Source of the DNA: an uncultured Clostridia bacterium
GTDB taxonomy: Bacteria; Bacillota; Clostridia; Oscillospirales; Acutalibacteraceae
Length of the DNA stretch: 19,319 nt
NCBI GenBank assembly: GCA_946497265.1
Contig: CAMMKL010000006.1
Span: forward strand, 1-19,319
Reading direction: 5' to 3'
The notes under the pieces are model-generated. The model made no database searches, had not been told where the DNA came from, and saw nothing but the letters and a program-made list of their open reading frames with translations. A program made the translations under genes and the position numbers. The number at the start of each line of letters is the position of its first letter. The first letter of the stretch is position 1. Positions 13,835 through 19,319 of the stretch are shown here, in pieces.

Positions 13835-13904
13835 AGCCAAAATTCCATTTCCGTTTCTTTCCACTTTTCCCTAACATTTAACAAAAAGTTTTGCACGCAA
13901 GGTT

Positions 13905-13910
13905 TATAAT
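13905..13910 (+). promoter_or_regulatory. Possible -10 element upstream of dnaN
   Basis: A perfect TATAAT hexamer lies inside the origin, but no -35 hexamer is found at 16-18 bp, so a dnaN promoter here is only a possibility. dnaN may also be read from the dnaA promoter. Confidence 0.25.
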
Positions 13911-14003
13911 AACAGGAAAGCCCCCGTCTAAGGTGGAAAACCATTCCCCCTATCCACCGCACATCAGGAGAAAATTTTCCCAGCCTAATCCCATAAATAA
14001 GAC

Positions 14004-14012
14004 TTTTCCACC
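14004..14012 (+). promoter_or_regulatory. DnaA-box-like element next to the DnaA-trio
   Basis: TTTTCCACC has two mismatches to TTATCCACA and lies 12 bp before the CTA repeats in the same orientation as the box that precedes the trios in B. subtilis. Confidence 0.45.
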
Positions 14013-14024
14013 AATCCACCATCC

Positions 14025-14045
14025 CTACTACTAATACTACATTAG
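14025..14045. promoter_or_regulatory. Candidate DnaA-trio / duplex unwinding start
   Basis: The plus strand reads CTA-CTA-CTA-ATA-CTA followed by CATTAG, a run of trinucleotides of the DnaA-trio type (3'-GAT-5' on the complementary strand). Trios engage DnaA on single-stranded DNA next to the boxes and mark where the origin opens. Position between box-like elements and dnaN fits. Confidence 0.65.
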
Positions 14046-14072
14046 TTCCTATCCTCTGCTTTCCTATCCCGG

Positions 14073-14125
14073 TTATCCGCCCCAGGCGGACGGTTTGCAG
14101 GAATATCTGCATTGCCCTGCAAACC
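14073..14125 (+). repeat. Two adjacent hairpins in the dnaN leader
   Basis: TCCGCC-CCA-GGCGGA (14076-14090) is followed at once by GGTTTGCAGG/CCTGCAAACC (14092-14101 and 14116-14125, 14-nt loop). Both stems are perfect. The first overlaps copy 2 of the TTATCC-CGCC/GGCG motif (14073-14088). No T-tract follows, so they are not ordinary terminators. Confidence 0.6.
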
Positions 14126-14252
14126 TTTGTGGAGAAAACAATACACCTGTACTTATTATACCCATCGTATAACACGAGGCACACGTTTTGTGTACCCTAC
14201 AAATCAACCTTATGCATCCCCTATGTATTTTTACTCAGAAAGAGGTTTCCCT

Positions 14253-15362
14253 ATGAAAATCACCTGTGACAAACAGGAGCTGGTCGCAGCGGTTACCAAC
14301 GTACAGCGCGCGGTTAGTTCCAAATCTTCCCTGCCTGCTCTGGAAGGAATTTTGCTGAAAGCATCCGGAGATACCGTCGGGCTCTGCGGCTATGACCTGG
14401 AACTGGGCATCACCACCTCCATTTCCGCCACAGTAGAAGCCGAAGGAGATATCGTATTGAGCGCAAAACTGTTCAGCGATATTGTGCGTAGGCTTCCGGA
14501 CAGCACCGTCCGTATTGAAGTAGATGAAAAATTCATTACCAACATCACCTGCGGCGTTTCGGAATTCGCGATTGTAGGTATCCCCGCCTCAGAATATCCG
14601 GAACTTCCCTCGGTATCAGGGGCCTCCCCCCTGGAGCTTACCTCCGCCCTGCTCAAAAGCATGATCCGTCAGACCTTATTCGCCGTAGCGGACAACGACA
14701 GCAAGCCGGTGCATACGGGTACTTTGTTCGACCTTTCGGAGGGTGTCCTCCGCTTGGTGAGCGTGGACGGCTACCGTTTGGCCATGCGCACCGAACGGGT
14801 CGCCTGCACGGATGACTTTTCCTTTGTTGTGCCCGGAAAAACCCTCTCGGAAGTCATGAAACTGCTGCCGGAGGATGAAGAAAACATCCACATTTCGGTG
14901 GGTCGCCGCCATATTGTTTTTGAGATTGGCCGTTACTCGGTGATCTCGCGTTTGCTGGAAGGCGAATTCTTAAACTACAAAGCAGCCATCCCGCCGGCGC
15001 ACAACACGGAAGTTACCGTGCAGACCCGCAGCTTCATCGACAGCGTGGAGCGCGTTTCCCTGTTGATTACCGACCGCCTGAAAAGCCCGGTGCGCTGCAT
15101 CTTTGCAGACGGGGAAGTAAAAGTCTCCTGTGCGACCTCCATTGGGAAGGCAAACGATGTGTTTACCGCGCCGGTGCAGGGGGAAAACGTGGAAATCGGC
15201 TTTAACAACCGTTATTTGCTCGATGCGCTGCGCAATACGGACAGCGACGAAGTGCGCGTCCAGCTCAAAGGGGCGTTGAGCCCAATGAAAATTGTCCCGC
15301 GTGATGGGGATTCCTTCCTTTTTTTGGTGCTGCCTGTGAGGTTAAAATCCAATGAAAATTGA
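14253..15362 (+). CDS. dnaN: DNA polymerase III beta subunit (sliding clamp)
   Basis: Ring-shaped processivity clamp for DNA polymerase. The 369-residue protein starts MKITCDKQELVAAVTNVQRA and shows three repeated clamp domains of about 120 residues; conserved features are GILLKASGD, YDLELGI, GTLFDLSEG with VSVDGYRLA, and the C-terminal LFLVLPVRL that ends the family. Length is typical. The ATG at 14253 has AGAGG 7 nt upstream; an in-frame ATG at 14112 would add 47 unrelated residues. It overlaps yaaA by 11 nt. Confidence 0.97.
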   Translation: MKITCDKQELVAAVTNVQRAVSSKSSLPALEGILLKASGDTVGLCGYDLELGITTSISATVEAEGDIVLSAKLFSDIVRRLPDSTVRIEVDEKFITNITCGVSEFAIVGIPASEYPELPSVSGASPLELTSALLKSMIRQTLFAVADNDSKPVHTGTLFDLSEGVLRLVSVDGYRLAMRTERVACTDDFSFVVPGKTLSEVMKLLPEDEENIHISVGRRHIVFEIGRYSVISRLLEGEFLNYKAAIPPAHNTEVTVQTRSFIDSVERVSLLITDRLKSPVRCIFADGEVKVSCATSIGKANDVFTAPVQGENVEIGFNNRYLLDALRNTDSDEVRVQLKGALSPMKIVPRDGDSFLFLVLPVRLKSNEN

Positions 15363-15570
15363 AAAAATAACAATAGACACTGAATTTATCCGCCTTGACG
15401 CCCTGTTAAAACTGGGAGGCGCCACAGTGACCGGCGGCCAGGCCAAGTTGATCATACAAAACGGGGAAGTCCTGGTTAACGGGAAAATCTGCACCATGCG
15501 CGGCAAAAAAATAAGGCCGGGGGATACTGCACAATACCAAGGCACCATGTATGAGGTTGAGGCGGTTTGA
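15352..15570 (+). CDS. yaaA: S4-domain RNA-binding protein YaaA
   Basis: Small S4-like protein, conserved between dnaN and recF in Bacillota; the B. subtilis protein is associated with ribosome assembly. The 72-residue product is almost all S4 domain: FIRLDALLKLGG, GGQAKLIIQNGEVLVNGK, then GKKIRPGD. The ATG lies 11 nt inside the end of dnaN with GAGG upstream, and the stop overlaps the recF start by 4 nt, so dnaN, yaaA and recF are translationally coupled. Confidence 0.93.
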   Translation: MKIEKITIDTEFIRLDALLKLGGATVTGGQAKLIIQNGEVLVNGKICTMRGKKIRPGDTAQYQGTMYEVEAV

Positions 15571-16685
15571 AGGTAGAACAACTGCGTCTGGAGCACTACC
15601 GTAACCTGGAACCGGGCGTTTTGCGCCCCTGCGAAGGGGTGAACGTGATTTACGGCAGCAACGCCCAGGGGAAAACCAACCTTCTGGAAGCCGTTTGGCT
15701 GTTTACCGGCGGGCGATCCTTCCGGGGCAGCAAGGACGGCGAACTCATTGCCTTTGACGAAGAGCGCGCCGAGCTGACCATGGATTTTTTTGCACAGGAG
15801 CGGCAACAGCAGGCCAAAGTGACCATCGCAAACGGCAAGCGTTCCGCCGTGCTCAACGGAGTGCCCAAGGCGTCCGCCTCTGCTTTGATCGGCAGCTTTT
15901 GCGCCGTGGTGTTTGCCCCCGTCCACTTATCCCTCATCAAAGAGGGTCCGGCGGAACGCCGCCGGTTTCTGGATGCCGCCATCTGTCAGGAAAAGCCGGC
16001 GTATGCCGGGCTTATTTCGAGGTACAGCCATACCTTAAGCCAGCGCAACGCCCTGCTCAAGGACGTTTCCTACCACGCTGAACTGCTGGATACCCTGGAA
16101 ATTTGGGAGGAAAAGCTGGCGCGATACGGCGGCTCCATCGCCGGCGAACGGTTGCGTTACCTTTCCGGGCTTTCGAAAGAGGCGCAGGAGGTTTACCGCG
16201 GCATTTCCGAAGGGAAGGAACGTTTTTCCGCCCGTTACCGTTCCACCTTTTTTGAAGAAGGAGGCGATGCCCGGCAGCTGGCCGGGCAGCTTAGGCAAAA
16301 GCTGTTCGCTTCCCGCCGGGAAGACCTTGCAATGGGGTTTACCGGGTGCGGACCGCACCGCGACGATGTGGAGATTACCATAGACGGCAAGTCGGCGCGC
16401 GCGTTCGGTTCGCAAGGGCAGCAGCGTTCCTGTGTGCTTGCCCTCAAGTTGGCGGAGGCATCTATGCTGCGGCGGTCTCTGGGGGAAAAGCCTGTGGTAT
16501 TGCTCGACGATGTCATGAGCGAATTGGATGTATCCCGGCAGGATTATTTGCTCAACCATATAGGAGGCTGGCAGGTGTTCATTACCTGCTGTGAGCCTGA
16601 CGCCATACTGCGTATGGCAAGCGGCGCAGCGTTTGAGATTGACAAAGGGCGGTTTCAAAAAGAAGCCCCCGGTCCCGTGCCGTAA
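15567..16685 (+). CDS. recF: DNA replication/repair ATPase RecF, TTG start
   Basis: SMC-like ATPase that helps load RecA at gaps with RecO and RecR. The 372-residue protein has Walker A GSNAQGKT (30-37), the ABC signature region FGSQGQQRS, Walker B VVLLDDVMSELD, and a helical arm in between. Length is normal. The start is a TTG whose TTGA overlaps the yaaA stop; GAGG is 4-11 nt upstream, and the product aligns with the family from KVEQLRLEHYRNL onward. A perfect 8-bp inverted repeat spans its stop codon. Confidence 0.96.
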   Translation: MKVEQLRLEHYRNLEPGVLRPCEGVNVIYGSNAQGKTNLLEAVWLFTGGRSFRGSKDGELIAFDEERAELTMDFFAQERQQQAKVTIANGKRSAVLNGVPKASASALIGSFCAVVFAPVHLSLIKEGPAERRRFLDAAICQEKPAYAGLISRYSHTLSQRNALLKDVSYHAELLDTLEIWEEKLARYGGSIAGERLRYLSGLSKEAQEVYRGISEGKERFSARYRSTFFEEGGDARQLAGQLRQKLFASRREDLAMGFTGCGPHRDDVEITIDGKSARAFGSQGQQRSCVLALKLAEASMLRRSLGEKPVVLLDDVMSELDVSRQDYLLNHIGGWQVFITCCEPDAILRMASGAAFEIDKGRFQKEAPGPVP

Positions 16686-16698
16686 ATTTTGCACGGGA
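16673..16698 (+). repeat. Inverted repeat over the recF stop codon
   Basis: TCCCGTGC (16673-16680) and GCACGGGA (16691-16698) are perfect complements around a 10-nt loop containing the TAA stop. No T-tract follows, so it is more likely an mRNA stem than a terminator. A second palindrome, GGGAATTCCC, overlaps its right arm. Confidence 0.4.
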
Positions 16699-16730
16699 AT
16701 TCCCATTGCGGCCTAGAGGAGGGAAAAGGT

Positions 16731-17000
16731 TTGTATTTGCATCTTGGACAGGATACGGTCATTAAAACCGATGAGGTAGTGGGTATTTTCGATCTGGATA
16801 CGGCGACCATCTCTAAACTTTCCCGCCATTACCTGACGCGGGCGGAGAAGGCCGGTAACGTCGTAAATGTATCCATGGAGCTTCCAAAATCCTTTGTAGT
16901 TTGTATGGCAAACGGCCGCGAGCAGGTATACATCAGCCAAATCAGCTCCGCCACATTGCTCAAGCGTGCCGGTTATATGGAAGAGATTGCAAACGTATAA
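16731..17000 (+). CDS. remB: RemB/YaaB-like DUF370 protein, TTG start
   Basis: Family of small proteins next to recF-gyrB; B. subtilis RemB (YaaB) affects extracellular matrix gene expression, and its relative RemA is a DNA-binding regulator. The 89-residue product starts MYLHLGQDTVIKTDEVVGIFDLD and ends with the conserved ISSATLLKRAG segment. The start is the TTG at 16731, with GAGGAGGG 7 nt upstream. It lies 45 nt after recF. Regulatory role in this organism is inferred from the family. Confidence 0.88.
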   Translation: MYLHLGQDTVIKTDEVVGIFDLDTATISKLSRHYLTRAEKAGNVVNVSMELPKSFVVCMANGREQVYISQISSATLLKRAGYMEEIANV

Positions 17001-17026
17001 CACCCTTTTGAGAAAGGAGGCGCAGT

Positions 17027-17734
17027 ATGGCACAAAAAAAATATCTGCCCCACTGCCCCCATTGCGGACGGAGGCTGGATTTCTGGGAAGCTTGGCTGAT
17101 CCATGCCCAGGGCGAATACGATTGCCCCCGATGCTTTAACCCGTCCAATATTATCTATCACCGGAATTTGCGCCGGCTTGCCGGCCTGACGATACTCATA
17201 GGCGTACTGTTCTTCATCGGCTCAATGCTTTTAAGCAAAGGGGAGCATATTTGGGGTATTTTTCCGGTTATGCTTCCGTTTGTCCTGTTCGCATTGTTTT
17301 CTTCGCGTTACATGAAACTGGAAAGTTTCGGCGCGCGCCGCACGCCGAAGATCGCCCCGGGGTATCTGGAAGGGCATAGCGGCCCCCCGGCCCGCCGGCC
17401 CGTACAAGGCGGCCCGGATAGAAGTGACGCAAAACCTGCGCGGCGCCCTGCGAATGGGGGGGCTTATGCCCGAAACCCGCAAACCCAAAGGCAGCCGAAC
17501 CCGCGGCCGGGAGCAAGAGGCGGTGCCGCACCTTTGCAACACCGCGTCACGGAACGACCTCCGGCAGGTGGTCGCGGAACCAACGGCGTTGTTCCGCCCG
17601 GTCAGGCAAGGGGCGTACGTCCGGCCCATCCGGTTCGTCCGCCGAGCGGCCCCCGCCCCCATTCATCCTCCCGGTCCGGGGAAGAAGTGGACAATATTTT
17701 ACGGGAATTTATAGACCGTCCTCCGCAACCCTGA
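17027..17734 (+). CDS. Uncharacterised zinc-ribbon membrane protein with Pro/Arg/Gly-rich tail
   Basis: I do not recognise this 235-residue protein. It opens with a zinc-ribbon-like module (CPHC at 10-13 and CPRC at 33-36), followed by two predicted membrane helices (about 52-70 and 75-91). Residues 103-217 are low-complexity, rich in Pro, Arg and Gly. The protein ends in a short acidic amphipathic stretch (EEVDNILREFIDR). With two membrane helices both ends would be on the same, probably cytosolic, side. The ribosome binding site AAAGGAGG is strong. It lies 26 nt after remB and just before a second small protein of the same layout, and is probably in the recF-gyrB transcript. Confidence 0.8.
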   Translation: MAQKKYLPHCPHCGRRLDFWEAWLIHAQGEYDCPRCFNPSNIIYHRNLRRLAGLTILIGVLFFIGSMLLSKGEHIWGIFPVMLPFVLFALFSSRYMKLESFGARRTPKIAPGYLEGHSGPPARRPVQGGPDRSDAKPARRPANGGAYARNPQTQRQPNPRPGARGGAAPLQHRVTERPPAGGRGTNGVVPPGQARGVRPAHPVRPPSGPRPHSSSRSGEEVDNILREFIDRPPQP

Positions 17735-17773
17735 CGGTGCGGTATGTATGAATCAAAACCAGGAGCTAACATC

Positions 17774-18091
17774 ATGCTGAAATTACCCGTCTGCCCGTAC
17801 TGTGGTGCGGCCTATTATTATAAAGACGTGAAAAATGCGGCAAAGCAGAAGACCGCCTGCTGCCACCATTGCAAACAGCGGTTCGCCGTGCGGGTGCGCG
17901 CCCCGCGCGCGGTGTTGCTTTTGTGCGCCGCCCTGCTGATGGTGCTGCTGGATTTCCTCATTCTATCGATCCTTCCCAACATCCACCTGCTGGGGCTTTA
18001 CCTTACTACTTTATGCCTGCTGGCGTGCAGCCTGTTTTTGGTGCCTTATGTGGTCAGATTCATTCCGATTGATAAGAAAGACCGAAAATAA
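17774..18091 (+). CDS. Uncharacterised small zinc-ribbon membrane protein
   Basis: I do not recognise this 105-residue protein. It has an N-terminal Cys pair (CPYC, 7-10) and a second cluster (CCHHC, 29-33) that together look like a zinc ribbon, then two predicted membrane helices (about 46-66 and 72-96) and a basic end (KKDRK). It shares the zinc ribbon plus two-helix plan of the gene before it, without the long tail; the two may be diverged duplicates. I chose the ATG at 17774 because AGGAG lies 8-9 nt upstream; the in-frame ATG at 17744 has no ribosome binding site. It lies 65 nt before gyrB. Confidence 0.78.
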   Translation: MLKLPVCPYCGAAYYYKDVKNAAKQKTACCHHCKQRFAVRVRAPRAVLLLCAALLMVLLDFLILSILPNIHLLGLYLTTLCLLACSLFLVPYVVRFIPIDKKDRK

Positions 18092-18156
18092 AGCGGACAC
18101 GCCGTCCGGTTATCATGGGATCGGTATCGAAAACCTGTAGTTATGGAGGGCTCATT

Positions 18157-19319
18157 TTGGAAAACAACGATATTACACAAACCACACAGAATTATGACGC
18201 CAGTGAAATCCAGGTGCTGGAAGGATTGGAGGCTGTCCGCAAACGCCCCGGTATGTACATTGGGTCTACCGGGCCCAGGGGCCTGCACCACCTGGTGTAT
18301 GAAATCGTTGACAATGCCATCGACGAGGCACTGGCCGGTTATTGTGATAAAATCGACGTCAAGTTATTGCCGGGAAATATCGTCAGTGTTTACGACGACG
18401 GCCGCGGCATCCCGGTGGGTATTCAGCCGAAGCTTGGGATCCCGGCGGTAACGGTTGTTTTTACCGTCCTGCATGCGGGCGGAAAATTCGGCGGCGGCGG
18501 GTATAAGGTGTCGGGCGGACTGCACGGCGTGGGCGCGTCGGTGGTCAACGCGCTGTCCACCTGGCTCGAAGTCGAGGTCTGCGACGGGACACACATCTAC
18601 AAGCAGCGGTTCGAACGCGGCAAAGCGGTCACCGAATTGGAAATTATCGGGGAAGGGAGCAAGACCGGTTCCCGCGTAACCTTCCAGGCCGATCCGGAGA
18701 TTTTCCAGGAAACCACGGAGTACGATTACAGCGTTTTGGAAACCCGTCTGCGCGAGCAGGCGTTTTTGAACGCGGGCGTACATATCGAGTTGAGCGACGA
18801 GCGCGACCCGGAACACCCTGTGGTACAGAATTTCCTGTATGAGGGCGGCGTAGCCAGCTTTGTTGAGTACATCCACAAGAAAAAGGGCGTCGAGGTGGTG
18901 CATCCCGATGTCATCCAGTTTACGGCGACCCTGCCCGACAATTCCGCCCAGGCGGAGATCGCCATGCAGTACAACGACAGCTACAACGAATTGATGCTGT
19001 CGTTTGCGAACAACATCCATACCACCCACGGCGGCACTCACGAGGAGGGCTTCAAGCGGGCCCTTACCAACGTGATGAACGATTACGCCAAAAAATACAA
19101 TATCCTGAAGGAAAACGATCCGAAGCTGTCTGGGGAAGACCTGCGCGAGGGCCTGACGGTCATTATCAGCGTCAAGCTGAAGGAGGCTCAGTTTGAAGGC
19201 CAGACCAAAGCGCGTCTGGGCAATACCGAAATTCGTTCATTGGTTTCGAACGCCGTAAACGATAAGCTGCGCACTTATCTGGAGGAAAACCCCGCTACGG
19301 CCAAAGCGATCTTTGAGAA
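18157..19319 (+). CDS. gyrB: DNA gyrase subunit B, TTG start, C-terminus beyond window
   Basis: ATPase subunit of DNA gyrase, which introduces negative supercoils. 387 residues are present, about 60% of the usual ~640. The GHKL ATPase motifs are visible: EIVDNAIDEA (N box), DDGRGIPV, and GGLHGVGASVVNALS. The transducer domain follows (SFANNIHTTHGGTHEEGF, then QFEGQTKARLGN). The start is a TTG with GGAGGG 6 nt upstream (MENNDITQTTQNYDASEIQV); the nearby ATG at 18143 is in another frame. The frame is open to the right window edge. Confidence 0.97.
   Translation, partial: MENNDITQTTQNYDASEIQVLEGLEAVRKRPGMYIGSTGPRGLHHLVYEIVDNAIDEALAGYCDKIDVKLLPGNIVSVYDDGRGIPVGIQPKLGIPAVTVVFTVLHAGGKFGGGGYKVSGGLHGVGASVVNALSTWLEVEVCDGTHIYKQRFERGKAVTELEIIGEGSKTGSRVTFQADPEIFQETTEYDYSVLETRLREQAFLNAGVHIELSDERDPEHPVVQNFLYEGGVASFVEYIHKKKGVEVVHPDVIQFTATLPDNSAQAEIAMQYNDSYNELMLSFANNIHTTHGGTHEEGFKRALTNVMNDYAKKYNILKENDPKLSGEDLREGLTVIISVKLKEAQFEGQTKARLGNTEIRSLVSNAVNDKLRTYLEENPATAKAIFE

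Larger units (their letters stand above)
13781..14252. other. oriC: dnaA-dnaN intergenic region, right part of oriC (incC-like)
   Basis: This 472-bp region holds a cluster of DnaA-box-like elements (TTGTCCACA 13802-13810; TTTTCCACA 13827-13835; TTTTCCAC variants on either strand at 13815, 13932 and 14004; CTATCCACC 13950; TTCTCCACA on the minus strand at 14128-14136), followed by a CTA-repeat DnaA-trio candidate at 14025-14045 and two hairpins near dnaN. The layout, boxes then trios toward dnaN, matches the unwinding side of the B. subtilis origin. No perfect TTATCCACA is present. Confidence 0.8.

Noticed and set aside
13139..13864. 241-codon minus-strand frame over dnaA
   Set aside because: Shadow of dnaA; no ribosome binding site or family features.
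14154..14173. TATTAT and TATAAC as -10 elements of a dnaN promoter
   Set aside because: No acceptable -35 hexamer at the correct spacing for either.
1..19319. CRISPR arrays, insertion sequences, tRNA or rRNA genes
   Set aside because: No regularly spaced repeats, transposase genes, or tRNA/rRNA-like segments were seen anywhere in the window.

Overview
The window is the replication-origin neighbourhood of a bacterial chromosome, almost certainly a member of the Bacillota (class Clostridia). Gene order is the classic low-GC Gram-positive origin cluster: serS - parB - parA - (gap) - noc - rsmG - mnmG - mnmE - jag - yidC - yidD - rnpA - rpmH on the minus strand, then dnaA - dnaN - yaaA - recF - remB - two small zinc-ribbon membrane proteins - gyrB on the plus strand. 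Strong AAGGAGG-type ribosome binding sites, frequent TTG starts and intermediate GC content of the genes suggest an Oscillospirales/Ruminococcaceae-like clostridium; the species cannot be named from this sequence.

Left arm (1-11985, all transcribed leftward, away from the origin). The parA-parB-serS unit is preceded by two parS sites. A 1.43-kb gene-free, AT-richer stretch separates parA from noc and holds several hairpins and terminators. Next come noc, rsmG, mnmG and mnmE (nucleoid occlusion plus rRNA and tRNA modification), separated by an intrinsic terminator from jag-yidC-yidD-rnpA-rpmH (membrane protein insertion, RNase P protein, ribosomal protein L34). The rpmH promoter has consensus -35 and -10 hexamers.

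Origin (11986-14252). The two intergenic regions flanking dnaA form a bipartite oriC. The rpmH-dnaA interval carries divergent promoters and palindromes. The dnaA-dnaN interval carries a dense set of DnaA-box-like TTTTCCAC/TTGTCCACA elements, two of them arranged as tight head-to-head dyads, followed by a CTA-repeat DnaA-trio candidate where the duplex is expected to open.

Right arm (12464-19319, all transcribed rightward). dnaA, the sliding clamp dnaN, the S4 protein yaaA and recF are tightly packed or overlapping, followed by remB, two uncharacterised zinc-ribbon/two-TM proteins and the 5' two-thirds of gyrB.

The most interesting unexplained signal is at noc. Its best start is a TTG codon with a strong Shine-Dalgarno sequence, and both lie inside a 16-bp RNA hairpin (5066-5135) whose 5' arm imitates the anti-Shine-Dalgarno. 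One pair is G-U, so the stem is complete only in the noc-sense RNA. This looks like a translational switch on a nucleoid-occlusion gene.
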